This document shows, in pieces, positions 1 through 7,304 of a stretch of 15,001 nt of DNA. Origin of the DNA: Actinomycetota bacterium (GTDB lineage: Bacteria; Actinomycetota; Thermoleophilia; Gaiellales; Gaiellaceae). Each line of letters starts with the position of its first letter. Position 1 is the first letter of the stretch. Both the position numbers and the translations under genes were made by a program. The notes beneath the pieces were generated by a model. The model saw nothing but the letters and a program-made list of their open reading frames with translations. It did not search any database and was not told the origin of the DNA. The DNA is taken from the NCBI GenBank assembly GCA_013695295.1, contig JACDAS010000122.1, positions 1 through 15,001 of the forward strand. The letters are read 5' to 3'.

Positions 1-1484
1 AGCGGTAGCGCCGTCGCCGCGTCGCGTGCGAGGTCGATCAGCGGCTGGACGGCGAAGAACGAGCCGACGGTGACCGTCAGCGCGCCGACGACCGCCGCGG
101 TCAGCAGCCGCTCCCGTGGAGGAGAGCCCCCTGCGGGGACCAGCTCGAGCCGCTCCGTGGGGCGTACGTAGAGCGCGCGGATCACACCGAGGTAGTAGTA
201 GAGACTGACCGCGGTCGCGGCGAGGCCGACGATGATCAGCCACGTCCAGCCGCGGTCGTATGCCGCCGCGAAGACGTAGAACTTGCCGAAGAAGCCGCCG
301 GTCGGGGGGAGGCCGGCGAAGCCGAGCATGAAGGTCCACATCGCCACGCCGAGGACCGGCCGCTCCCACCCGAGACCCGCGAGGTTGTCGAGCGTCACCG
401 GCTGGCCTAGCTCCCGCTCACGCGCCGCGACGACCGCGAACGAGCCGAGCGACATCGCCGAGTACGGGATCAGGTAGTAGAGCAATGCCCGCCCCCCGAG
501 CCCGTTGTTCGCCGCGATCGCGATCAGCATGAAGCCCGCGTGGGAGATCGATGAGTACGCGAGCAGCCGCTTCAGGCTCCTCTGGGTTAGCGCGGCGAGG
601 TTCCCGATCGCCAGAGAGGCGCAGGCGATCACCGCCAGCGCGACCGTCCACAGCTCTTCCTCCTGGGGGAAGGCCGTCACGAGCACGCGAAGGGTCAGCA
701 CGAGGGCGACCGTCTTGGTCGCAGCCGACATGAACGCGGTCACCGGCGTGGGCGCGCCCTCGTACGCGTCGGGCGTCCACATATGGAACGGGGCCGCGGA
801 GGCCTTGAAGGCGAGGCCCGAGATCAGCATCGCGAGCCCCACGAGGAGCAGCACGTCGTCGGAGAGGCCACCGGCCGCGACGGCCGAGGCGATGTCGGCG
901 AAGCCGAGCTCCCCGGTCGACCCGTAGACGAGAGCCGAGCCGAAGAGCAGGAACGCCGACCCGAAGCCGCCGATGATCAGGTACTTGAGGCCGGCCTCGA
1001 GCGAGGCGACCCTGTCGACCTCGAGCGCGCAGAGGATGTACAGGCAGATCGAGAACCACTCCAGCGAGAGGAACAGGGTCATCAGGTTGTTCGCGGTCAC
1101 GAGGAAGGCCATCCCGCCCCCGGCGGCCGCTAGCAGCGCGTAGTACTCACCGACGTGGTCGTCGCGCGTGCGCTGCGAGTACGAGATCCCGACGGCCAGA
1201 AGCCCGGACCCGACCACGATCAGCTGCGCCAGTGCGCCGAACCGGTCGCGGACGATCGCGTCGGCGACGGCGCCGCCCCCCTCCTCGCTGTAGGCGTACA
1301 GGAACGCGGCCGCAACGAAGGAACCCGTGAAGCCCGCGGCGCAGACGGCCGCCGAGAAGGCCTTGCGCAGGCGCGGGGGCACGAGCACGGCCGCGAGCAG
1401 GGCAACGGCGGACGCGGCGAGGAGGGCGAGGACCGGGCCGAGCGCGAACCAGTCGACCGACGGGGTCACGACCTCGCCGATCAC
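1..1484 (-). CDS. nuoN: NADH-quinone oxidoreductase subunit N (partial, C-terminus cut by window edge)
   Basis: I translated this frame by hand from the GTG at 1484 to the left edge. It stays open for 494 codons with no frameshift, so only the last few residues can be missing (the family is usually about 480-500 residues). NuoN is one of three antiporter-like membrane subunits of complex I and carries a proton channel in the inner half of the membrane arm. Key charged residues are present: Glu142 in SLEWFS (E. coli E133), Lys227 in LAFKASAAPFH (K217), Lys257 in ATKTVAL (K247) and Lys401 in FFGKFYVF (K395). Most of the rest is hydrophobic and reads as about 14 membrane helices. The start overlaps the nuoM stop as GTGA (1481-1484), and an AGGGA stretch lies about 9 bases upstream. 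It is the last nuo gene in the order A to N. Confidence 0.97.
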   Translation of the reverse strand, partial: MIGEVVTPSVDWFALGPVLALLAASAVALLAAVLVPPRLRKAFSAAVCAAGFTGSFVAAAFLYAYSEEGGGAVADAIVRDRFGALAQLIVVGSGLLAVGISYSQRTRDDHVGEYYALLAAAGGGMAFLVTANNLMTLFLSLEWFSICLYILCALEVDRVASLEAGLKYLIIGGFGSAFLLFGSALVYGSTGELGFADIASAVAAGGLSDDVLLLVGLAMLISGLAFKASAAPFHMWTPDAYEGAPTPVTAFMSAATKTVALVLTLRVLVTAFPQEEELWTVALAVIACASLAIGNLAALTQRSLKRLLAYSSISHAGFMLIAIAANNGLGGRALLYYLIPYSAMSLGSFAVVAARERELGQPVTLDNLAGLGWERPVLGVAMWTFMLGFAGLPPTGGFFGKFYVFAAAYDRGWTWLIIVGLAATAVSLYYYLGVIRALYVRPTERLELVPAGGSPPRERLLTAAVVGALTVTVGSFFAVQPLIDLARDAATALP

Positions 1485-2932
1485 CGCAGGATGTCCCTGA
1501 GCGCCGGGAAGTCGCCCTCGCCGAAGGAGCGGTCGCTGATCGCGGCGGGCCAGGCCGAGAGCGCCAGCAGGCACGCCACGAGCGGTACGAGCACGGCGAG
1601 CTCGGCGGGACGCAAGTCTTGCCCGCCTGCTCGGGCGGCGGGCCCAGGGTCACGGTGCAGCACGGCCGAGATCAGCCGGAGCATGTACATCGCCGCGAGC
1701 AGGATCGCGCCGGCACCGATCACGGCCCAGATCCAGCCGGTCGCGAAGACCCCTACGAGGATCAGGAACTCGCCGGCGAACGCCGTCGACCCGGGCACCG
1801 CGAGGGCGATCACCCCGGTCGTCATCAGCACCGTCGCGAGGGCAGGGCGGCCGCGGGCCATCCCGCCGAGCCGCGCGAACTCGCCGCTGCCGGCACGGTT
1901 CTCGACGACTCCCGCGAGCAGGAAGAGCGTCACCGAGAGAAGTCCGTGGTTGACCATCTGCAACACCGCCCCGTTCAGGCCGGCCAGGTTCGTCGCAAAG
2001 AGGCCGAGCGTGATCAGGCCCATCTGCGCCAGGCTCGAGTAGGCGATCACGCCGCGCATGTCGGGTGCGCGGAAGGCGATCAGCGAGCCGTAGACGAGCC
2101 CGCAGGCGGCGAGCACCAGGATCGGGACGCGCAGATCCTGCACGGGCTCGGGGAACTTCCCGATCGCGATTCGCAGGAACCCGTACGCCGCGGTCTTCGA
2201 GACCACGCCGGAGAGCACCGCCGCGACCTCCGGCGGCGACTCCCGGTAGGCCTCGGGCAGCCAGCCGTGCAGCGGAAAGAGCGGCGCCTTGACAGCGAAG
2301 GCCGCCGCGAAGCCGAGGAAGACGAGCGTGCTCGAGCTCGGGCCTCCCTCCAGGAGGTCGAAGGTCCCCTGCGAGATCCCGATCGCGATGATCGAGGCCA
2401 GCATCAGTAGCGACCCGACCATCGTGTAGATCACGAACTTGAGCGTGGCGATCGCGCGACCGGCTCCGCCCCAGATCCCAACGAGGACGTAGAGCGGGAT
2501 CAGCATCGCCTCCCAGAAGACGTAGAAGACGAGGAGATCCTGGGCGCTGAAGACCCCGACGACGGCGCCCGTGAGCAGGAGCATGAGGCCGAAGTAGGCC
2601 CGCGGTCGCTCGCGGCCGGCCCAGAAGCCGTAGGCGATCGCGGCCGCCATCGCAACCGCCGTCAACCCCACGAGCCACAGCGAGAATCCGTAGAGGCCGA
2701 CGTGGTAGGAGACGTGGAGGTCGCTGAGCCAGCTCGTCTGCTGCTCGAGCTGCAGCGAGCCTGCCTCGCCGAAGTCGAAGCGGACGAGCGAGACGATCCA
2801 GAAGCCGATCTCGACGACCGAGACGAGCAGCGCAGTCACACCGGCCCAGAGCCGCTGCATCGGGGTCAGCCAGATCGCGAGCGCGCCCCCGATCGGCAGG
2901 AAGATCAGCGTTGTCGTCAGCCACTGGTTCAT
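1481..2932 (-). CDS. nuoM: NADH-quinone oxidoreductase subunit M
   Basis: The product is a 483-residue polytopic membrane protein of the complex I membrane arm, one of the antiporter-like proton channels. The ATG at 2932 (MNQWLTT) is chosen because the family begins here with a first membrane helix. The longer open frame upstream lies inside nuoL. Conserved charges are Glu141 in FWEAMLIPLYVLVG (E. coli E144), Lys215 in FAVKAPLFPLHGWLP (K234), Lys246 in GVVSKTAAYG (K265) and Glu388 in FAGEFLILVG (E407). The helix 7-8 loop reads HGWLPEAYRESPPEVAAV, unlike the HTWLPDAHVEAP form I recall from proteobacteria, so this is a divergent branch. There is a 14-base gap after the nuoL TAG and no clear Shine-Dalgarno sequence (the bases just before ATG are GCTTCCCC), so initiation may depend on nearby termination. 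It overlaps nuoN by GTGA. Confidence 0.97.
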   Translation of the reverse strand: MNQWLTTTLIFLPIGGALAIWLTPMQRLWAGVTALLVSVVEIGFWIVSLVRFDFGEAGSLQLEQQTSWLSDLHVSYHVGLYGFSLWLVGLTAVAMAAAIAYGFWAGRERPRAYFGLMLLLTGAVVGVFSAQDLLVFYVFWEAMLIPLYVLVGIWGGAGRAIATLKFVIYTMVGSLLMLASIIAIGISQGTFDLLEGGPSSSTLVFLGFAAAFAVKAPLFPLHGWLPEAYRESPPEVAAVLSGVVSKTAAYGFLRIAIGKFPEPVQDLRVPILVLAACGLVYGSLIAFRAPDMRGVIAYSSLAQMGLITLGLFATNLAGLNGAVLQMVNHGLLSVTLFLLAGVVENRAGSGEFARLGGMARGRPALATVLMTTGVIALAVPGSTAFAGEFLILVGVFATGWIWAVIGAGAILLAAMYMLRLISAVLHRDPGPAARAGGQDLRPAELAVLVPLVACLLALSAWPAAISDRSFGEGDFPALRDILR

Positions 2933-2946
2933 GGGGAAGCAACCAT

Positions 2947-4932
2947 CTACCGGACCGCGACGAAGACGACGGCGAGGACGGCGAGGCTGCCCGCGATCGC
3001 GAGCGCGTAGCTGCGGACGAGGCCCGTCTGCAGCGAGCGCGTGCGGGTGCTGAGGACGCGCGTGCCGCGCGCGACGCCCGTGACCGAGCCGCCGACCAGC
3101 GGTCCCTCGATCAGCGCAGCCCAGAGCCGGGAGGTCAGGACGGCCGGGCGGTAGAAGAGCCAGTCGTACAGCTCGTCGAAGTAGAGCTTGTGCTCCAGGA
3201 AGGAACGCACCCGCGGGAGCGCCGGCACGGCCGCGCGCCGGGCGCCGTAGAGCCACCAGGCCACGCCGATGCCGGCGAGACCCAGCACGACGGCCACGAT
3301 GCTCGTCATCGCCTCCTGCCAGTTCGTGGCCTCGACGAGCGGCTCCGCGACCGGGTGCAGCCAGTCGGTGACCGGCGTCCAGAAGCCTGCGAACTGGAGC
3401 CAGCCACCGATCACCGAGAGGAGCGCGAGCACGGCCACGGGCGCGAGCATCGAGAACGGCCCCTCGCCTCCGTGGGCGTGCCCGGGAGCGTGGGCGTGCG
3501 TCGCCGCGGGCTCGTCCCCGGGCTCGTTCGGCTCAAGCTCGTGGGAGTGCTCGCTGCGCGGCGCATGCGCCGCGAAGAGGTGCTCCTTGACGTGCGCGGA
3601 CTGCTCGCCGCCGAAGACGAGCAGGATCATCCGGAAGGTGTAGAGCCCGGTGAGAAACGTCCCGATCAGACCTGCCGCGAGGAGCACCTTGCCGTACGTG
3701 CCGCTCGCGAGTGCCGCGGCGAGGATCGAGTCCTTCGAGAAGAAGCCGGCAAACGGCGGCACGCCGACGAGCGCGAGCGCGCCGATCAGGGTCGCGACGT
3801 ACGTCCAGGGCAGCGCTCGCCGCAGGCCGCCCATCTTGCGCAGATCCTGTTCTCCGAGGAGTGCGTGGATGACGATCCCGGCCGCCATGAAGAGCAGTGC
3901 CTTGAAGAAGGCGTGCGTCATCAGGTGGAACATGCCGTTGGCGTACGCGCCGAGGCCGGCTCCGAGGAACATGTAGCCGATCTGGGACATGGTCGAGTAG
4001 GCGATCACGCGCTTGATGTCCGTCTGCACGAGCGCGATCAGGCCGGCGACGAGGAGCGTCCCCGCCCCGAGGCCGGCCGCGAGGTCCTGCACGGTCGGCG
4101 CCAGCTCGAAGAGCGGGTGCGTGCGCACGATCAGGTAGACGCCTGCGGTCACCATCGTCGCCGCGTGGATCAGCGCGCTCACGGGCGTCGGGCCCTCCAT
4201 CGCGTCGGGGAGCCAGGTGTGGAGCGGCAGCTGGGCGGACTTCGCGACGGCACCCCCGAGCAGGCCGAGCGCGACGAGGTTCACGAGCCAGTGGTTGGAG
4301 CCGAGCCCCTCCATGCGCGCGAAGGCGAGGTCGAAGTCGAGCGTGCCCGTGTGCTGGACGAGCAGGAAGAGCGCGAGCGCCATCGTCGCGTCGCCGAAGG
4401 CGTTCATCACGAACGCCTTCTTCGCTGCGGCGACCGCGCTCGCCCGCTGGTGCCAGAAGCCGATCAGGAGGTAGGACGAGAGCCCGACGAGACCCCACCC
4501 TGCGAGCAGCAGGAGCAGGTTGCCGCCCTGCACCAGCAGCAGCATCGAGAAGACGAAGAGCGCCATGTAGGCGAAGTACCGGCGCTCCTCCTCGTCGCCG
4601 TCCATGTAGCCGATCGAGTAGGCGACGATCAGCGACCCGACGCCGGAGACGACGAGCATCATGAAGACGCTCAGCGGGTCGACGAGGATGCCCAGCCCGA
4701 AGTCGAGCTCGCCTGCCGTCAGCCAGCTCCAGGGCGTCGACGTCTGCGAGCGGTCCTCTGGATCGTTCCCGAGCATCACGGCGAACGCGACCGCAGCGGC
4801 CACGAAGGAGCCGGCTACCGAGGCGGTCGCGAGGTAGCCGGCGCCCCGTCGGGTGATCCGTGCGCCGAGGAGCGCGATCGCGAGCGCCGCAGCGAGCGGG
4901 GCGAGCAGGCAAGCCCAGGCCGCGAGGATCAT
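2947..4932 (-). CDS. nuoL: NADH-quinone oxidoreductase subunit L, with atypical TM5 (Glu to Gly)
   Basis: The product has 661 residues and is the distal antiporter-like subunit, whose long C-terminal lateral helix runs along the membrane arm. Strong family matches are KSAQLPLHTWLPDAMEG (Lys231, like E. coli K229), ALIHAATMVTAGVYL (His256, like H254), the FGD at Asp181 (like D178) and GFFSKDSIL. The TM5 motif, usually GWE-x-VGL-x-SYLLIGF, reads GWGLVGLSSYLLIGFW, so the proton-channel glutamate (E. coli E144) is Gly147. NuoM and NuoN keep theirs. A loop at residues 447-487 holds nine histidines among acidic and Ala/Pro/Gly residues. The start overlaps the nuoK stop as ATGA (4929-4932). The gene ends with TAG, while most genes here use TGA, and nuoM follows after 14 bases. 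The identity is certain; the effect of the missing glutamate is unknown. Confidence 0.97.
   Translation of the reverse strand: MILAAWACLLAPLAAALAIALLGARITRRGAGYLATASVAGSFVAAAVAFAVMLGNDPEDRSQTSTPWSWLTAGELDFGLGILVDPLSVFMMLVVSGVGSLIVAYSIGYMDGDEEERRYFAYMALFVFSMLLLVQGGNLLLLLAGWGLVGLSSYLLIGFWHQRASAVAAAKKAFVMNAFGDATMALALFLLVQHTGTLDFDLAFARMEGLGSNHWLVNLVALGLLGGAVAKSAQLPLHTWLPDAMEGPTPVSALIHAATMVTAGVYLIVRTHPLFELAPTVQDLAAGLGAGTLLVAGLIALVQTDIKRVIAYSTMSQIGYMFLGAGLGAYANGMFHLMTHAFFKALLFMAAGIVIHALLGEQDLRKMGGLRRALPWTYVATLIGALALVGVPPFAGFFSKDSILAAALASGTYGKVLLAAGLIGTFLTGLYTFRMILLVFGGEQSAHVKEHLFAAHAPRSEHSHELEPNEPGDEPAATHAHAPGHAHGGEGPFSMLAPVAVLALLSVIGGWLQFAGFWTPVTDWLHPVAEPLVEATNWQEAMTSIVAVVLGLAGIGVAWWLYGARRAAVPALPRVRSFLEHKLYFDELYDWLFYRPAVLTSRLWAALIEGPLVGGSVTGVARGTRVLSTRTRSLQTGLVRSYALAIAGSLAVLAVVFVAVR
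3557..3574. repeat. 18-bp perfect palindrome inside nuoL
   Basis: CGCGGCGCATGCGCCGCG is its own reverse complement with no spacer. It lies in the part of nuoL that encodes the histidine-rich loop (residues Ala-Ala-His-Ala-Pro-Arg). It may simply reflect GC-biased codons in a weakly constrained loop, or it could be a protein-binding or cruciform site. Nothing else in the sequence supports a function. Confidence 0.5.
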
Positions 4933-5237
4933 CCGCGGAGGCTGGTGAGCCGGTCGACGTCGAGCGTCAGCCGCCGCCGGGCCATCGCGACGATCAGGCC
5001 GAGCCCCACGACGACCTCGGCGGCCGCGACCGCCATCACCCCGAGCGCGAAGATCTGGCCGTCTCCCTCGCCGTGGTGGCGAGAGAAGGCGATCAGCGCG
5101 AGGTTGGCGCCGTTCAGCATGATCTCGAGCGAGAGCAGGACGATCAGCGGGCTTCGCCGCAGCAGCACGCCCAGCGTGCCGGTTGCGAAGAGGAAGGCCG
5201 AAAGCGCCAGGTACCAGGTGACGTCGGGGCCCTGCAT
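4929..5237 (-). CDS. nuoK: NADH-quinone oxidoreductase subunit K
   Basis: The product is a 102-residue protein with three membrane helices, the usual NuoK length. It contributes the two buried glutamates that link the quinone-side half channel to the antiporter subunits: Glu38 in LLSLEIMLNGANL (E. coli E36) and Glu74 in AAAEVVVGLGLI (E72). The ATG at 5237 shares one base with the nuoJ stop (TGATG), and the stop overlaps nuoL as ATGA. The tail after the third helix is short and basic (ARRRLTLDVDRL), as expected for the cytoplasmic side. No anomalies were seen. Confidence 0.97.
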   Translation of the reverse strand: MQGPDVTWYLALSAFLFATGTLGVLLRRSPLIVLLSLEIMLNGANLALIAFSRHHGEGDGQIFALGVMAVAAAEVVVGLGLIVAMARRRLTLDVDRLTSLRG

Positions 5238-5821
5238 CAGGCCTGCACGTCCGGTGCGGCCGGCCCGGTCTCGCTGCGGGCGTGACTGCCGAGGATCACC
5301 CCGCCGACCGCGGCGACGAGCAGCACGATCGAGGTGATCTCGAAGGCGAGCAGGTGGTCGGTGAGGAAGAGCCGGCCGATCTCCGCCGGGCTGCCGAACG
5401 ACTCGCGGATGGCGGCCTCGTCGGACAGGCGCCCTCCGGCCTTGATCCCGATCACGACGATCACCTCGACGAGGAGCGCGGCGGCGGCCGTGACCGCTCC
5501 GACGGTCTGCCAGCGAGGCCCGCCCGCCCAGGGGGCGTCCGCCTGGCCCCCGAGGTAGGCGATCACGAACAGGAACATGACCATCACGGCCCCGGCGTAG
5601 ACGAGAACCTGTGCCGCCGCGACGAACTCGGCCTCGAGCAGCAGGTAGAGCACCGCGAGCGAGCCGAGGTTCCCGATCAGCGCGAGCGCGGAGTAGAAGG
5701 GGTTCGTGAAGCTGACGACGGCCGCGCCGGAGGCGAGGCACGCGAAGGCAGCCGCGATCCAGACGATCCAGACGAGGAGGTTTCCGACGGTCGCGGCCGG
5801 GAGGAGGAGGGATGCGCTCAC
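5237..5821 (-). CDS. nuoJ: NADH-quinone oxidoreductase subunit J
   Basis: The product has 194 residues, with five predicted membrane helices. The third helix carries the family signature VLVYAGAVMVMFLFV (Tyr75 and Gly77, matching E. coli Y59 and G61). In complex I structures this helix changes shape during turnover. The GTG start at 5821 is chosen because it overlaps the nuoI stop as GTGA and has AGGA seven bases upstream. The upstream open frame is only a shadow of nuoI. The last helix (FEITSIVLLVAAVGGVILG) is typical. A hydrophilic loop at about residues 120-150 links helices 4 and 5. The stop shares one base with the nuoK start. Confidence 0.96.
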   Translation of the reverse strand: MSASLLLPAATVGNLLVWIVWIAAAFACLASGAAVVSFTNPFYSALALIGNLGSLAVLYLLLEAEFVAAAQVLVYAGAVMVMFLFVIAYLGGQADAPWAGGPRWQTVGAVTAAAALLVEVIVVIGIKAGGRLSDEAAIRESFGSPAEIGRLFLTDHLLAFEITSIVLLVAAVGGVILGSHARSETGPAAPDVQA

Positions 5822-6315
5822 GAGTCGGTCCTGTAGTAGGGGATCGGCGTGTCGTAGAGCAACCCGTCCGCCACGGGGACCCGCTTGATCGGCTCGGCGA
5901 GCAGCATGTCCTTCGTGTAGATCTGATCGTCCCGCGCGTACTCCGAGAGCTCGAAGTCGTTCCCGAGCGTGATCGCGTCGAAGGGGCACGCGATCTCGCA
6001 GTAGCCGCAGAAGATGCAGCGGCTGAGGTTGATCTCGTAGATCCGCGCGTAGCGCTCGCCGGCGGAGACGCGGTTCGTGGCGGTGTTCTCGTCCGCCACG
6101 ACCCGGATGCAGTCGGCCGGGCAGGCCGCCGCGCAGAGCGAGCAGCCGACGCACTTCTCGAGGCCGTTCTCGTGCCTCCAGAGCCGGTGGCGGCCGCGGA
6201 AGCGCGGGTACACCGGCCGCTTGAACTCGGGGTACTGCTGCGTGATCGGCTTCTTGAAGATCTGCCGGAAAGTGACGGCGAAGCCCTTCAGCGAGCCGAG
6301 CGGCTGGGGAGCCAT
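5818..6315 (-). CDS. nuoI: NADH-quinone oxidoreductase subunit I (two 4Fe-4S clusters)
   Basis: The product has 165 residues and is the ferredoxin-like subunit carrying clusters N6a and N6b, which pass electrons from NuoG to NuoB. Both motifs are complete: Cys55, 58, 61 and 65 (CVGCSLCAAACP) and Cys100, 103, 106 and 110 (CIFCGYCEIACP). There is an extra cysteine at 69. The N-terminal stretch (residues 7-40, GSLKGFAVTFRQIF then a YPEFKRP motif) is the amphipathic part that docks on the membrane arm. The ATG at 6315 shares its first base with the nuoH stop (TGATG). The 3' end overlaps nuoJ by four bases. Confidence 0.97.
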   Translation of the reverse strand: MAPQPLGSLKGFAVTFRQIFKKPITQQYPEFKRPVYPRFRGRHRLWRHENGLEKCVGCSLCAAACPADCIRVVADENTATNRVSAGERYARIYEINLSRCIFCGYCEIACPFDAITLGNDFELSEYARDDQIYTKDMLLAEPIKRVPVADGLLYDTPIPYYRTDS

Positions 6316-7304
6316 CAGTCGATCGCCACCACGAGCAGGGCCGTGACGAGGGCGTTCAGCGTCGCGACGGGCAGGAGCACCTTCCAGCCGAAGGCCATCA
6401 GCTGGTCGTAGCGCAGGCGCGGAAGCGTCGTCCGCAGCCAGATGAAGACGAAGAGGATCACCGCGACCTTCAGCAGGAACCAGAGCGGCCCGAGCGGGGC
6501 CCAGGGGCCGTGCCAGCCCGCGAAGAAGAGCGTCACGCAGAGGCCCGAGAGCGTGATCATGTTCACGTACTCGGCCATCTGAAAGAGGCCCCAGCGCATG
6601 CCGCTGTACTCGGTGTGGTAGCCCGCGACCAGCTCGGACTCGGCTTCCGGCAGGTCGAACGGCGCTCGGCTCGTCTCGGCGACTCCCGCGACGAAGAAGG
6701 TCACCAGGCCGATGAACTGCGGCACGGCGAACCAGATCGTGTCCCCCTGCTTCTCGACGATCTCGGTCAGCGACAGGGACTGGCCCATCAGGACGACCCC
6801 GAGCACGCTCAGGGCCAGCGAGACCTCGTACGAGACGAGCTGCGCGCAGGTGCGCATCGAGCCGAGCAGCGAGTACTTCGACTCGGACGCCCAGCCGCCG
6901 ACGATGAAGCCGTAGATCCCGACCGAGCCGAGCGCGAAGATCAGGATCAGGGAGATCGGCACGTCCACGATCTGGCCCGTCACGTCCCAGCGCCACACGT
7001 GCCACCCCTCGCCGAACGGGATCACCGCGAAGGCGGCGAGCGCCGTGAAGGCCGACAGGACCGGCGCGACGATGTACGGCACGTCGAGCGCCTGTGTCGG
7101 CGTGAACGCCTCCTTCCGGATCAGCTTGACGAGGTCGGCGATCGGCTGGAGCACGCCGAAGGGGCCGGCCCGGTTCGGGCCGTAACGGAGCTGCATCCGG
7201 CCCATCACCTTCCGCTCGAGAAGCGTCGTATAGGCGAAGACCCCGAGCAGGAGGTTGATCACGACGGCAGCCTTGATCAGGCTGATCCACCAGGGCTCGG
7301 TCAC
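6315..7304 (-). CDS. nuoH: NADH-quinone oxidoreductase subunit H
   Basis: The product is a 329-residue membrane protein at the junction of the two arms, forming part of the quinone chamber and the first proton path. Signatures are ERKVMGRMQLRYGPNR (residues 30-45), KEAFTP, and ETSRAPFDLPEAESELVAG with YHTEYSGMRWG just after it. The GTG at 7304 overlaps the nuoG stop as GTGA, and AGGTGG lies four bases upstream as a good ribosome binding site. Longer upstream reading is nuoG in another frame. The length is close to the family norm and no substitutions stood out. Confidence 0.97.
   Translation of the reverse strand: MTEPWWISLIKAAVVINLLLGVFAYTTLLERKVMGRMQLRYGPNRAGPFGVLQPIADLVKLIRKEAFTPTQALDVPYIVAPVLSAFTALAAFAVIPFGEGWHVWRWDVTGQIVDVPISLILIFALGSVGIYGFIVGGWASESKYSLLGSMRTCAQLVSYEVSLALSVLGVVLMGQSLSLTEIVEKQGDTIWFAVPQFIGLVTFFVAGVAETSRAPFDLPEAESELVAGYHTEYSGMRWGLFQMAEYVNMITLSGLCVTLFFAGWHGPWAPLGPLWFLLKVAVILFVFIWLRTTLPRLRYDQLMAFGWKVLLPVATLNALVTALLVVAID

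Noticed and set aside
2911..5337. An 808-codon plus-strand open frame opposite nuoL, nuoK and part of nuoJ
   Set aside because: It is a typical GC-rich shadow: very high Arg/Glu/His content with no hydrophobic core or motif, while the opposite strand encodes unmistakable nuoL and nuoK.
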